Origin: DATJMJ01 sp035503915 | GTDB lineage: Bacteria; Actinomycetota; Acidimicrobiia; Acidimicrobiales; Palsa-688 | Length of the DNA stretch: 64,000 nt | Direction of reading: 5' to 3' | Assembly: GCA_035503915.1 (NCBI GenBank) | Contig: DATJSU010000054.1 | Coordinates: 124,001-188,000, forward strand | Shown: positions 17,361-26,395 of the stretch, in pieces | Layout of the letters: every line of letters starts with the position of its first letter | Numbering within the stretch: the first letter of the stretch is position 1 | Program-made: the position numbers and the translations under genes | The notes under the pieces: model-generated | The model's input: the letters and a program-made list of their open reading frames with translations, nothing else | Database searches by the model: none | What the model was told of the DNA's origin: nothing

Positions 17361-18346
17361 TGGAACGAATCGTCGTTTTGACAGAGCAGAGGGTTTTGCA
17401 TTGCGCTCAAGTCTTGTTCCATCAATGAAAAATAGCTCTCGTTGGCGCCCGCCCCCGCCGGCGTGAGCTCGAGCGGGTCGAGGGTCTGGACACTGATGTG
17501 CGCCCTACGTGCGAGCTCGTCGACGGCCCCCGAGGGGACGCCATCTTCGCCGAAAACCGAAGGCAGGTTGTGCATAGTTATTGCCGACAACGCCTGGGTT
17601 GCACCCGCTGAGCTGAGCGGTACGTCGACAAGGTCAAAGCTTGACGCCATCCGGCCGAAGGCGTCGTCTGAGGTGATGAAATAGGCGGTTTGGCACTGCG
17701 AAAGACTGTTGACGAAGTCCGACTCGATGGAGCTCGCGACCGACTGGAAGTCCAAGTTGCCGTTGTGGAACTGCCGGCGCGCCGAGGGGTCCGCCGCCAC
17801 GAGGCTCGCGGTGATCACGTCTGCGGCCTTGGCCATGAGGTAGGGGTCCAGCCAAAACTCGTACGGCTGAGCTTGGTGGGAAATTGCTGGGAGCACCGCA
17901 AGGTGGTTGTGCGCGCTCAGCGCGGCCGACTCGACCTGTGGTTGGTAGCCGTCGCCGACGTCGACAACGAGGGCGGCGGAGCGGACGAGCTCGCCTTGGG
18001 AGGCTCTCAAGGCCAAGTCCTGCGGTTGCACTCCAGGGCTAACGAGGTCGATGACGTGGACATCGTCGCCACCGATATAACTGATCAATTGGGCCAATGG
18101 GAAGACCGATGCCACGACTGTTATCGGGTGCGCGCCCGCCAAAGGGGCCTTCTTCCCGGCTGTACCCGTAGCGGCCGAGGCAGCTCCGCCGCACCCGGAC
18201 AAGGCCAAGGCAGACAACGCCAAAACCAGCGCGGCGCTCAACCCCGAGGGCCACGCCCCCGCGCCCGGCACGCGGGCGCCGCGGGGCATGGCGCCGCTTT
18301 GCCCCTCGTTCGGCTTATCCGGGAGGTCCTTGCGGGGCCGGCGCAT
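17357..18346 (-). CDS. ZnuA/TroA-like substrate-binding lipoprotein with altered metal site
   Basis: 329 residues with an N-terminal hydrophobic segment and lipobox ALSGCGG, so anchored outside the membrane. PITVVASVFPLAQLISYIGGDDVHV, a central region ending FWLDPYLM and a C-terminal EDGVPSGAVDELARRAHISVQTLDPL follow the cluster A-1 (Zn/Mn) binding-protein pattern. However, the usual histidine ligands are absent: the first conserved His position reads GVQPQDL, the HxWLDP site reads YEFWLDP and the third site reads TSDDAFG. No permease or ATPase gene is adjacent. It may bind another ligand or another metal. First gene of a unit with the DUF2505 and hydrolase genes. Confidence 0.75.
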   Translation of the reverse strand: MRRPRKDLPDKPNEGQSGAMPRGARVPGAGAWPSGLSAALVLALSALALSGCGGAASAATGTAGKKAPLAGAHPITVVASVFPLAQLISYIGGDDVHVIDLVSPGVQPQDLALRASQGELVRSAALVVDVGDGYQPQVESAALSAHNHLAVLPAISHQAQPYEFWLDPYLMAKAADVITASLVAADPSARRQFHNGNLDFQSVASSIESDFVNSLSQCQTAYFITSDDAFGRMASSFDLVDVPLSSAGATQALSAITMHNLPSVFGEDGVPSGAVDELARRAHISVQTLDPLELTPAGAGANESYFSLMEQDLSAMQNPLLCQNDDSFQ

Positions 18347-18453
18347 TTAGAGGAGCATGGCATTAATTTGCCGGTAGCGTCCGTCGGTGGCGCTCACCTG
18401 GTGTAACGGGACCGCGGCGGGCGAGAATAGTGTGGGCGACAACAGAAAGGTAG

Positions 18454-19884
18454 GTGGTCCCCACGGCCGGCTCCTCCCCAGAACAGACTTTTGACGTCAT
18501 CGTCATAGGCGGTGGCCCGGCGGGCTATGCTGCGGGGCTCTATGGGGGGCGTCAAGGCCTGAGAGTAGCCCTCGTCGAAAAAGACAAAGTGGGCGGCACC
18601 TGCCTTCACCGCGGCTGCATCCCTGCTAAGGAGCTCCTGGAGACGGCCGCCGTCTACAGGACCGTGCAAGGGGCGAGGGACTACGGGGTCAACGTGGATG
18701 GCTGGACGGTGGATTTCTCCACTACGCAGACGAGGAAGCGCAGGGTCATCGACCAACAGCACAAGGGCCTCCAAGGGCTCCTCAAGCGCTGCAAGGTCAC
18801 CACGTTCGCCGGCACCGGGTCGCTCCAGCCGGGCCGCGTGGTGCGCGTCGAAGGCGCCGAAGGGTCGGTGACCGACCTGAGCGCTCCCGCAGTGCTCCTA
18901 GCGGCCGGCTCGGTCCCAAGGACGATCCCTGGCTTCGCCGTCGACGGGCGGACCGTCCTGACCAGCGACGAGGTGCTCGAGCTCGAGCGCGTCCCCGCCT
19001 CGGCTGCAGTGATCGGGGGTGGGGCGATCGGCTGTGAGTTTGCCTCGATGCTGGCCGACATGGGGAGCAAGGTCACAGTCCTCGAGGCCCTGCCGAGCAT
19101 CCTCCCTGGTGTGGACAAGGACGTGACGGCTGTTGTGGCAAAGTCGTTTTCGCGACGCGGGATAGACATCCGGACTGGGGTCAGCGTGAAAGGCCACTCC
19201 CCGGCTGGGGATGGCAAGAGCACTGTCGTGCGTTTCGGCGAGGACAACTTGGAAGTCGAAGTCGTTGTGGTCTCGGTCGGCCGCCGCCCCTACAGCGATC
19301 GGCTGATCGCCCCGGGCTGCGGTGTCGAGGTCGACGAGCGAGGGTTCGTCAAGGTCGACGAGCTCCTCCAGACGAGCGCCGAGGGGGTCTGGGCTGCCGG
19401 CGACCTCGTTGCCACCCCCGGGCTTGCCCACGTCGGCTTCGCTGAGGCCATGGTTGTCATTGACCAGCTGCTCGGCCGGGCGCCCACTCCCATCGACTAC
19501 GGCAAAGTGCCTTGGTGCGTCTACACGCACCCCGAGGTTGCCTTCGCGGGCTATTCCGAGGACGCCGCCAAGGAGGCGGGTTATGACGTGGTCACCAAGA
19601 AGGATCCCTTTGTCGGCAACGGGCGGGCGGCGGTACTTGGTGACGCAGAAGGCGTAGTCAAATTGATCGCCGAGCGCCAAGTCGATGGTTCTGCGGGGAG
19701 GTTGCTTGGTGTCCACATGGCGGGCCCGTGGGTCACCGAGCAACTCGGCCAGGGCTACCTTGCCGTCAATTGGGAGGCGACCGCCGAGGAAGTGGCTCTC
19801 TTAGTGCAACCCCACCCGTCGCTGTCCGAAGTCTTCGGCGAGACAATGCTCGCCCTGGCTGGAAGAGGTCTACACGTTGGCTGA
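18454..19884 (+). CDS. lpd: Dihydrolipoyl dehydrogenase (E3)
   Basis: 476 residues. E3 reoxidises dihydrolipoyl groups with FAD and NAD. FAD site VIVIGGGPAGYAAG; redox disulfide in GGTCLHRGCIP; NAD-binding AVIGGGAIGCEFASMLADMG; second FAD motif GVWAAGDLV; and the active His-Glu pair in the C-terminal LVQPHPSLSEVFGE. GTG start with AAAGGTAG directly upstream; a TAGTGT at 18428-18433 is a possible -10. The stop overlaps the E2 start. With E2 and lipBA it forms an operon for lipoyl-dependent oxidative decarboxylation. Confidence 0.95.
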   Translation: MVPTAGSSPEQTFDVIVIGGGPAGYAAGLYGGRQGLRVALVEKDKVGGTCLHRGCIPAKELLETAAVYRTVQGARDYGVNVDGWTVDFSTTQTRKRRVIDQQHKGLQGLLKRCKVTTFAGTGSLQPGRVVRVEGAEGSVTDLSAPAVLLAAGSVPRTIPGFAVDGRTVLTSDEVLELERVPASAAVIGGGAIGCEFASMLADMGSKVTVLEALPSILPGVDKDVTAVVAKSFSRRGIDIRTGVSVKGHSPAGDGKSTVVRFGEDNLEVEVVVVSVGRRPYSDRLIAPGCGVEVDERGFVKVDELLQTSAEGVWAAGDLVATPGLAHVGFAEAMVVIDQLLGRAPTPIDYGKVPWCVYTHPEVAFAGYSEDAAKEAGYDVVTKKDPFVGNGRAAVLGDAEGVVKLIAERQVDGSAGRLLGVHMAGPWVTEQLGQGYLAVNWEATAEEVALLVQPHPSLSEVFGETMLALAGRGLHVG

Positions 19885-21487
19885 GATCACGATGCCCCAG
19901 CTCGGTGAAACCGTCACCGAAGGGACGATCACCAAATGGCACAAGCAAGTCGGGGACACCGTTGCCGAAGATGAGGTCCTCTTCGAGGTCTCAACTGACA
20001 AGGTGGACTCGGAAGTACCATCGCCGGTGAGCGGGACAGTGACCGAAATCCTCGTACCAGAGGGCGAGACGGTCTCGGTCGGCTCCAAATTGGCCGTGAT
20101 TGGCGCCCCGGGGGATGCTCCCTCACCCAATGGCGCGACAACAGCAGAGGCGAGCGCGGACCTCGCTCCTACAGCCAAAGGAGGCGAGCCTGAGACCAAC
20201 GAAGCCGTGTCGCCCGAGCAGGCCCGAGCAATGGCGTCGGAGGAGCGCCTGGCATCAGAGGCATCAGAGGAGAAGGGGACGGCAGCTGAGGCCAAGACTG
20301 AGCCGCTTGGCGCAGCGGCCGGGACCGCCGGCCTGCCAGAACCGGCTGCTGGTGCTGCCGGTGCCGTGGGCGGCCGGCGTGGCCAGGGGCTGGCGTCGTC
20401 GCAAGCTCCCACGCCTGGAGCCGCCAAGCCTCCGCTCGGTGGGCCGGCCCGCCCGGGTGCGCGACCAGCTGACCAACGACCACCCAGTGCGCCTTCGCAA
20501 GCAGGGCCAAGCAGGCTGCTTTCTCCCGTAGTGCGCCGGCTCATTGCAGAGCACGGGCTCGACCCTGCACAGATCGTCGGGTCCGGTGCCGGCGGCCGGG
20601 TAACTCGTGACGACGTCTTGGCTGCGATCTCGCGCCAAGGCCCTGACGGCAACGGGGCTGGCGCCCTCCCCGCTGGTGCTACCGGACTGGCCGGGAGCGC
20701 TGATCTGGCTGAGCTTCCCGCGGGGGCGCAGGCGCCGAAGGTGACCTCCTCTACGCCTACGCCGCAGGCGGGAGAGCGCGACACCGTCCTCCCATTTACC
20801 AACATTCGCCGCCGCACAGCCGAGCACATGGTGCGCTCGAAGCAAACCTCGGCTCACACGATGGTGGCTGTCGAGGTCGACTATTCGGTCGTCGAGAAGG
20901 CCCGCCTGCCCGAGCGCGAGCGCTTCAAGGCAGCCAACGGCTTCAGCCTGACTTACCTGCCCTTTATCGCCCGCGCTGTTGTGGACGCGTTGGCGGAGTG
21001 GCCGCACCTCAACTCCTCGGTCGGCGAGGATGAACTGATCGTGCACGGGGACGTCAACCTTGGTATCGCGGTCGACCTCGACTTCGAGGGCCTCCTGGTC
21101 CCCGTCGTGCACAGGGCAGAGGAGAAGCGCCTCGTCGCCCTTGCGCGCGAAATGGCCGACCTGGCATCGCGGGCGCGCTCAAAGCGCCTCACGATGGACG
21201 ACATTTCGGGCGGCACTTTTACGCTCACAAATGCCGGCGGTTTCGGCACCTTTCTCACTGTCCCGGTGATCAACCAGCCTCAGGTGGCGATCTTGTCCAC
21301 TGACGGCGTACGCAAGCGCCCGGTAGCGGTCGAAATGCCGGATGGGCCCGATGGCATCGTGGTGCACCCTGTCGGCAACCTCGTGATGTCCTGGGACCAC
21401 CGGGCTGTGGACGGTGCTTACGCGGCGGCATTTCTTGCCAAAGTTCGCGACCTCCTCCAGACGAGGGACTGGTCAGCAGAGTTTTGA
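19877..21487 (+). CDS. Dihydrolipoyl acyltransferase (E2) of a 2-oxoacid dehydrogenase complex
   Basis: 536 residues. One N-terminal lipoyl domain (about 1-75; modified Lys in EVSTDKVDSEVP), a 120-residue Ala/Pro/Gly-rich hinge, a peripheral subunit-binding domain (about 212-255, SPVVRRLIAEHGLDPAQIVG), a second hinge, then the catalytic acyltransferase domain ending VMSWDHRAVDGAYAAAFL with the His-Arg-Ala-Val-Asp-Gly active site. TTG start overlaps the lpd stop by eight bases. Pyruvate, 2-oxoglutarate or branched-chain type cannot be told apart by eye; the fused E1 at 750 is the only candidate partner in the window. Confidence 0.92.
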   Translation: MAEITMPQLGETVTEGTITKWHKQVGDTVAEDEVLFEVSTDKVDSEVPSPVSGTVTEILVPEGETVSVGSKLAVIGAPGDAPSPNGATTAEASADLAPTAKGGEPETNEAVSPEQARAMASEERLASEASEEKGTAAEAKTEPLGAAAGTAGLPEPAAGAAGAVGGRRGQGLASSQAPTPGAAKPPLGGPARPGARPADQRPPSAPSQAGPSRLLSPVVRRLIAEHGLDPAQIVGSGAGGRVTRDDVLAAISRQGPDGNGAGALPAGATGLAGSADLAELPAGAQAPKVTSSTPTPQAGERDTVLPFTNIRRRTAEHMVRSKQTSAHTMVAVEVDYSVVEKARLPERERFKAANGFSLTYLPFIARAVVDALAEWPHLNSSVGEDELIVHGDVNLGIAVDLDFEGLLVPVVHRAEEKRLVALAREMADLASRARSKRLTMDDISGGTFTLTNAGGFGTFLTVPVINQPQVAILSTDGVRKRPVAVEMPDGPDGIVVHPVGNLVMSWDHRAVDGAYAAAFLAKVRDLLQTRDWSAEF

Positions 21488-21499
21488 GGTACGAACTGG

Positions 21500-21532
21500 G
21501 CGCGTTTCCCATAACCGCGTTACAAAACGCGC
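21500..21532 (+). other. Inverted repeat between E2 and lipBA
   Basis: GCGCGTTT (21500-21507) and AAACGCGC (21525-21532) can pair around a 17-base loop, 25 bases before the lipBA start. No T-run follows, so it is not a normal terminator; it could affect mRNA processing or lipBA translation. Low certainty of function. Confidence 0.4.
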
Positions 21533-21557
21533 GCTCAACGACGAAAAGGTAACGCTG

Positions 21558-23330
21558 ATGCTCGAAACGCGACAGAAAAGCTCGAACTGCACACCTGAGC
21601 CAAGCGGCTTTTCCATAGCGCCGGGGCGCACACTGCGCCTTCGCTGGCTCGGCTCACGGGTTGCGTACAGGGACGCGCACGCGTTGCAGAGGGCACTGTG
21701 GGCGGCCGGCCCAGGCGCCGACGACTGGCTGCTACTGCTCGAGCACCCGCATGTCTACACGGCAGGGATCCGCGCCAAAGCGGAGCACATGCTGGTCGAC
21801 CCGGCGAGCGTCGGCGCCGAGCTCCTTTGGGTCGACCGTGGGGGCGATATCACCTACCACGGCCCCGGGCAGCTGGTGGGCTACCCGGTGATCACGGTCC
21901 CGAGCGGCCCCGGGGCAACGCCCGGATATGTACACGAGATCGAAGAGGTCATGATCGCCAGCCTCGCCGAGGTCGGGTTGGCCGACGTCGGCCGGCTTGA
22001 GGGTTACCCGGGAGTGTGGGTCGAGCCCGGGAGCCCCAGACCTCGCAAGATCTGTGCGATCGGCGCCCGCCACAGCAGGCGGCGCACGATGCACGGATTT
22101 GCCCTCAACGTCAACCCGGACCTTTCCATGTTCGAGCGGATCGTCCCCTGCGGGATCGCCGACAAGACTGTCACGTCCCTCGCCGCCGAGGGCATTGCGG
22201 CATCAGTCCAGGAGGTGACCGACGCTGTCTTTGAGGTCGTAGGCGTGAGATGGGGCCGCGGCCGGCCAGTCGAGCGACACGATGTCGCAGCGCGGGCTTC
22301 GTCGAGCCCAGTTGAGTTGGCTCCGGCCGGCGCCGCTGGTGACGCAGGGTTAGCGAGGTTAGAGGAAAGGCGCACCAAGCCTGTCGAGCTCGTGCCGTTG
22401 GGAACGCGGAAACCCGTGTGGATGAGGGCCAACGCGCACATGGGGCCCGACTACCGCTCCCTCCACAAGACCGTGCGCGGGCTCGGCCTCGTGACCGTTT
22501 GCCAAGAGGCGGGCTGCCCTAACATCTTCGAGTGCTGGGCCGACGGCACCGCGACCTTCATGATCAACGGCGAGCGCTGCACACGCGCCTGCGGTTTTTG
22601 CCAAGTTTCTACGGCCAAACCGCTCCCGCCGAGCCCAGACGAGCCCGAGAGGGTTGCCGACGCGGTGGCCCGCCTCGGCCTCGCGCATGCTGTAATTACT
22701 TGCGTCGCCCGCGACGACTTGGCGGACGGGGGGGCCTCGGGATTTGCCGCCACGATCGACGCGGTGCGCCGGCGCTCTCCGGGAACCGCGATCGAGGTGC
22801 TGGTCTCCGATTGCAAAGGCGACCCCACCTCGCTAGCTGTGATCTTCGAGCGCCGGCCCGACATCCTCAACCACAACGTCGAAACAGTGCCCCGGCTCCA
22901 GCGGCTCGTCCGCCCTTCGGCCTCCTACGCTCGGAGCCTCGCCGTGCTCGCTCGGGCCGTCGACGCCCGCCTCGTCGCCAAGTCCGGGCTCATGGTGGGC
23001 TTGGGCGAGACTGAGGACGAGGTGCTCGGGGTGCTCGCCGACCTCCACGGCATCGGGGTGAGCATCGTCACGATCGGGCAGTACTTGCGCCCGACTGCTG
23101 CCCACCTGCCCGTCGCACGTTGGTGGGCGCCGGGAGAGTTCGACCGCCTTGCCGAGGGCGGTCGAGCCCTTGGCATCCCGCAAGTGGTGGCGTCGCCTCT
23201 TACGCGCTCGAGTTACCACGCACGCCAGGCCGCTGCCGGGACAGCGGCTGCCGGCGCTGGCACTGCCAGGACAGGTGCGGGTGCTGCCAGGACCGGCGCG
23301 GGTGGTGTGGCCGCTGGGGGTGCGGCGTGA
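21558..23330 (+). CDS. lipBA: LipB-LipA fusion: octanoyltransferase plus lipoyl synthase
   Basis: One uninterrupted frame of 590 residues carries both steps of de novo lipoylation. Residues about 15-230 are LipB: HPHVYTAGIRA, RGGDITYHGPGQLVGYP, catalytic Lys164 (KICAIGARH) and Cys198 (PCGIADKTV). A 50-residue linker follows. Residues about 285-560 are LipA: auxiliary cluster cysteines 315, 320 and 326 (CQEAGCPNIFEC), radical-SAM cysteines 341, 345 and 348 (CTRACGFC) and the terminal RSSYHA. The C-terminal 34 residues are an Ala/Gly/Thr repeat tail. ATG 21558 with AAAGGT upstream is chosen; the frame extends further up but into the E2 gene. lipB and lipA are separate genes in most bacteria. 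Confidence 0.93.
   Translation: MLETRQKSSNCTPEPSGFSIAPGRTLRLRWLGSRVAYRDAHALQRALWAAGPGADDWLLLLEHPHVYTAGIRAKAEHMLVDPASVGAELLWVDRGGDITYHGPGQLVGYPVITVPSGPGATPGYVHEIEEVMIASLAEVGLADVGRLEGYPGVWVEPGSPRPRKICAIGARHSRRRTMHGFALNVNPDLSMFERIVPCGIADKTVTSLAAEGIAASVQEVTDAVFEVVGVRWGRGRPVERHDVAARASSSPVELAPAGAAGDAGLARLEERRTKPVELVPLGTRKPVWMRANAHMGPDYRSLHKTVRGLGLVTVCQEAGCPNIFECWADGTATFMINGERCTRACGFCQVSTAKPLPPSPDEPERVADAVARLGLAHAVITCVARDDLADGGASGFAATIDAVRRRSPGTAIEVLVSDCKGDPTSLAVIFERRPDILNHNVETVPRLQRLVRPSASYARSLAVLARAVDARLVAKSGLMVGLGETEDEVLGVLADLHGIGVSIVTIGQYLRPTAAHLPVARWWAPGEFDRLAEGGRALGIPQVVASPLTRSSYHARQAAAGTAAAGAGTARTGAGAARTGAGGVAAGGAA
23263..23304 (+). repeat. Tandem repeat, 2 x 21 bp, at the lipBA 3' end
   Basis: Two 21-base copies (23263-23283 and 23284-23304) differing at two bases, preceded by a degenerate partial copy, encode the Ala/Arg/Thr/Gly tail after the conserved LipA end. 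The unit is a multiple of three, so the frame is kept. Confidence 0.85.
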
Positions 23331-24445
23331 ACCGAGCGGCACTGCCTTCAAGGCTTGCCCGGGTGCGCGAGGCGATGCGTGCGGCCGACGTCGACGCTCT
23401 CCTTTTGTCCCTAGGGGCAGATCTTCCCTGGCTGAGCGGGTATGTCGCGATGCCGCTGGAACGCCTCACGATGCTCGTCGTCCCGGCCTATGGCGAGAGA
23501 GCCGTGCTCGTGGTCCCCACCCTAGAAGCGCCTCGGGTCGTTCCCGTGCCTGACGTGTTCGAAGTCAAGCCATGGGGAGAAACAGAGGACCCGGTCGAGA
23601 TCGTCTCGGGCCTTGTCGGGAAATTGGCTCCCTCAGCTCCGGTCTTGGGCATCAGCGACAGGGCGTGGTCGAGTGCATTGTTGAAGTTGCAGGCATCTTT
23701 GCCACAAGCGGACTGGGTCGCTGCCTCGGGTGTGACTGCACCGCTGCGGGCTGTCAAAGACGCGTGGGAGCTGGAGGCGCTCGCGCGGGCAAGCGCAGCC
23801 GCCGATCGAGTTGCCGCGGCGCTGATTGCAGGCGAGGTCAAATTGATTGGGCGAACAGAGCAAGATGTGTCCGCTGAGCTGGCCCGGCGACTGCATGCAG
23901 AAGGCCATGAGAGGGTCGAGTTCGCAATAGTGGGGTCCGGCCCCAACTCGGCGAGCCCCCACCATGAGCCTGGCGCTCGCAAGATCGGGCCGGGCGAAGC
24001 CGTCGTTTGCGATTTTGGGGGCTCGGTCGATGGTTACTGCTCCGATATCACGCGCACGGTCTTTACCGGCCCGCCGCCCAGGCGGCTCGAGCGCATTTAC
24101 ACGGTCGTAGCGGAGGCCCAGGCTGCGGGTGTGCGCGCAGTGCGCCCGGGCGTGCCCTGCTCGGACGTGGACGCCGCCGCCCGGGACGTCATCACCGACG
24201 CTGGTTTCGGCGAGCACTTCATACATCGCACAGGGCACGGGATCGGCATCGAGGGTCACGAAGACCCCTACATCGTCTCGAACAACTCGCTGCCATTGTC
24301 ACCTGGGCACGTTTTCTCGGTCGAACCAGGCGTTTATGTACCGGGCCACTATGGCGTCCGGATCGAGGACATCGTCGCTGCGACCGAGGACGGCCCTTCT
24401 GTGCTTAATCAAGCAAGCCGTGCTCTGACGGTTGTAGACGTTTAG
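23327..24445 (+). CDS. M24-family metallopeptidase (Xaa-Pro aminopeptidase/prolidase type)
   Basis: 372 residues. The N-terminal creatinase-like domain (about 1-140) precedes the pita-bread catalytic domain. Dimetal ligands are visible: Asp in VCDFGGSVDGYCSDITRT (two), His in HRTGHGIGIEGHE, Glu in FSVEPGVY and Glu in GVRIEDIV. The start is taken as the GTG overlapping the lipBA stop (GTGA); a longer frame from 23120 lies inside lipBA. It releases N-terminal residues next to proline or cleaves dipeptides; which one is not clear. Last gene of the lpd operon. Confidence 0.9.
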   Translation: MNRAALPSRLARVREAMRAADVDALLLSLGADLPWLSGYVAMPLERLTMLVVPAYGERAVLVVPTLEAPRVVPVPDVFEVKPWGETEDPVEIVSGLVGKLAPSAPVLGISDRAWSSALLKLQASLPQADWVAASGVTAPLRAVKDAWELEALARASAAADRVAAALIAGEVKLIGRTEQDVSAELARRLHAEGHERVEFAIVGSGPNSASPHHEPGARKIGPGEAVVCDFGGSVDGYCSDITRTVFTGPPPRRLERIYTVVAEAQAAGVRAVRPGVPCSDVDAAARDVITDAGFGEHFIHRTGHGIGIEGHEDPYIVSNNSLPLSPGHVFSVEPGVYVPGHYGVRIEDIVAATEDGPSVLNQASRALTVVDV

Positions 24446-24534
24446 CGACAGGCGTCGCCCGCCTTAATGCTGCCAACGGGGGAAGCCCGGCGCCGCGAAC
24501 GGCCGAACTTCAGCTTGTGCTCAGCAAATGCGCC

Positions 24535-24540
24535 CACAAT
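24535..24540 (+). promoter_or_regulatory. -10 element of the ferric-reductase-like gene
   Basis: CACAAT, six bases before the GTG at 24547; identical in sequence and spacing to the ku element. Supports GTG 24547 over an in-frame start at 24517. Confidence 0.45.
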
Positions 24541-24546
24541 GTCCTG

Positions 24547-25920
24547 GTGAGCGCCTCAGGACTAGTGCAGGTTGCGCGGCCCGGGGCTATCGGGCGCTTC
24601 AGCCAACCAGCGCGCGAGGCGGTCGTAGGGACCATCGTGGCGGCAGGTGCCGCGGGCGTCTTGTACATGTGGTGGCACGACACTTCGGCTGCTGCAGTGC
24701 AGGGGGCTGGCCCTTTCCTGACCTCTGCTGGACGGGTAACAGGCCTGCTCGGGACCTATCTCGTGGTTGTCGAAGTGCTCTTGATGGCGCGAGCTCCCTG
24801 GCTCGACCGGATGATCGGGATGGACCGCCTGGCCGTTTGGCACCGCCGCAACGGCGAGTACGCAGTTTCCCTCCTCATCGCGCACGCCCTCCTCACCATT
24901 TGGGGTTACTCGCTGACTGCGCACCAGGGGCTCGCGGGCGAGACAGCGGAAGTGGTGCTCCATTACCCCGACATGCTGGCTGCCACGGTCGGCCTTGGGT
25001 TACTCGTTGTTATTGCCGTGTTCTCGGCGCGGGCCGTCCGGCGTCGCGTCAGCTACAACACGTGGTACTTCGTCCATCTCTATGCCTATGTTGCGCTCGC
25101 CTTGTCATTCGCGCACCAGTTCAACACCGGTGCCGACTTCGCCACCCACCCCCTCAACCGGGTGATCTGGGCATCGCTTTACGGCTCTGTCGCTGCCGTG
25201 CTGCTCTACTACAGGGCAATTAGGCCGATTGCGACCATGGCGCGTCACCAGTTCGTAGTAGTGGGGACGGTGGCCGAGGCGCCCGGTGTCGTTTCGGTCT
25301 ATGTCACCGGTCGCAGCCTTCATGACCTCCGGGTGGAGCCGGGGCAGTTCTTCATGTGGCGGTTCCTCACCAGGGACGGGTGGTGGCAGGCACACCCTTT
25401 CAGCATCTCGGCTGCGCCAAACGGCCAATGGCTCCGCGTCACGGTGAAGGCGGTTGGCGACTACAGCTCAGCGCTCGAGCATTTGCACCCCGGTACCCGA
25501 GCGGTCCTCGAAGGCCCGTATGGGGCTTTCACAGCGAGGCGGCGCCGGCGCCGCAAGGTTTTGATGATCGGGGCGGGGATCGGGGTGGCGCCGTTGCGCT
25601 CGCTCCTCGAGGCGCTGCCCGCGAGGCCTGGTGACCTCACGCTCGTCTACCGGGCGACCGACGAGTCCTCCTTGGCGCTGCGAGGCGAGCTCGAAGAGAT
25701 CGCGAGGCAGCGGGGCGCAATGGTGCACTACCTCCTCGGCTCCCGTGAGCATCACCCCGAGTACCTGTCACCCAAGCACATCCTTGAGCTTGCCGGCGAC
25801 GTCACCCGCAGGGACGTGTTCATTTGCGGCCCGCGAAGCTTTACGAGAATGGTTCGTGAGTCCTTGCGGTCATTGGGCGTCCCCAGCCATCAGGTCCACG
25901 CCGAGTCATTTGAGTTCTGA
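24547..25920 (+). CDS. Ferric-reductase-like transmembrane flavoprotein (FRE/NOX type)
   Basis: 457 residues. The N-terminal half has about six membrane helices of the ferric reductase domain with paired histidines suited to haem (HRRNGEYAVSLLIAHALL and WYFVHLYAYVALALSFAHQF). The C-terminal half is a cytoplasmic ferredoxin-reductase module: FAD-binding HPFSISAAP, NAD(P)-binding KVLMIGAGIGVAPLRSLLEAL, then DVFICGPRSF and a closing VHAESFEF. It should move electrons from NAD(P)H across the membrane. The next two genes encode an FMN-binding protein and ApbE, which points to an extracytoplasmic flavin as acceptor. Confidence 0.9.
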   Translation: MSASGLVQVARPGAIGRFSQPAREAVVGTIVAAGAAGVLYMWWHDTSAAAVQGAGPFLTSAGRVTGLLGTYLVVVEVLLMARAPWLDRMIGMDRLAVWHRRNGEYAVSLLIAHALLTIWGYSLTAHQGLAGETAEVVLHYPDMLAATVGLGLLVVIAVFSARAVRRRVSYNTWYFVHLYAYVALALSFAHQFNTGADFATHPLNRVIWASLYGSVAAVLLYYRAIRPIATMARHQFVVVGTVAEAPGVVSVYVTGRSLHDLRVEPGQFFMWRFLTRDGWWQAHPFSISAAPNGQWLRVTVKAVGDYSSALEHLHPGTRAVLEGPYGAFTARRRRRRKVLMIGAGIGVAPLRSLLEALPARPGDLTLVYRATDESSLALRGELEEIARQRGAMVHYLLGSREHHPEYLSPKHILELAGDVTRRDVFICGPRSFTRMVRESLRSLGVPSHQVHAESFEF

Positions 25921-25932
25921 GAGGTCTGGTGA

Positions 25933-26373
25933 ATGCGTCGCGCCGTGATAGCAACCGCAGGGACAGTCGCAGGGCTCGTTCTCCTGCTCGGCTACAAGTC
26001 CGGGACGCCTGACAAAGCGCAAAAGGTACACCTGGGGGGGAGCACTTCGTCCACCGCCGGGACGGCGGCTGCTCCCACGCCAACAGGCTCGTCCGCAAAG
26101 ACTTACCCAGGCCAGTTGGTCACCTACCTTTATGGCGATATCCAGGTCTCGGTAACCATCGAGGGCCGCCGGCTCGTCAACGTCGACGTCCCCCGCAACG
26201 ACGCGGTCGACCCGCACTCTCAGCTGATCAATTCAGAGGCCGTGCCAGTCCTCGAGCAGGAGGCGCTCAGCGCGCAGGGCCTCAACTTCAACGTCGTCTC
26301 GGGCGCCACCTATACCAGTGATGCCTTCGCGCAGTCGCTGCAGACTGCGCTACAAAAAGAGGGCAGAGCATGA
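25933..26373 (+). CDS. FMN-binding domain protein, probably covalently flavinylated
   Basis: 146 residues. Residues 2-20 form a signal/anchor helix (AVIATAGTVAGLVLLLGY), followed by a Ser/Thr/Ala linker and one FMN_bind domain (about 58-146). The ApbE target motif is VVSGATYTS, where the Thr would carry FMN by a phosphoester bond. It sits 12 bases after the reductase gene and 22 bases before apbE. It is expected to relay electrons outside the cytoplasmic membrane; the final acceptor is unknown. Confidence 0.88.
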   Translation: MRRAVIATAGTVAGLVLLLGYKSGTPDKAQKVHLGGSTSSTAGTAAAPTPTGSSAKTYPGQLVTYLYGDIQVSVTIEGRRLVNVDVPRNDAVDPHSQLINSEAVPVLEQEALSAQGLNFNVVSGATYTSDAFAQSLQTALQKEGRA

Positions 26374-26395
26374 CTGTAACGGGAGGCTGTTGACC

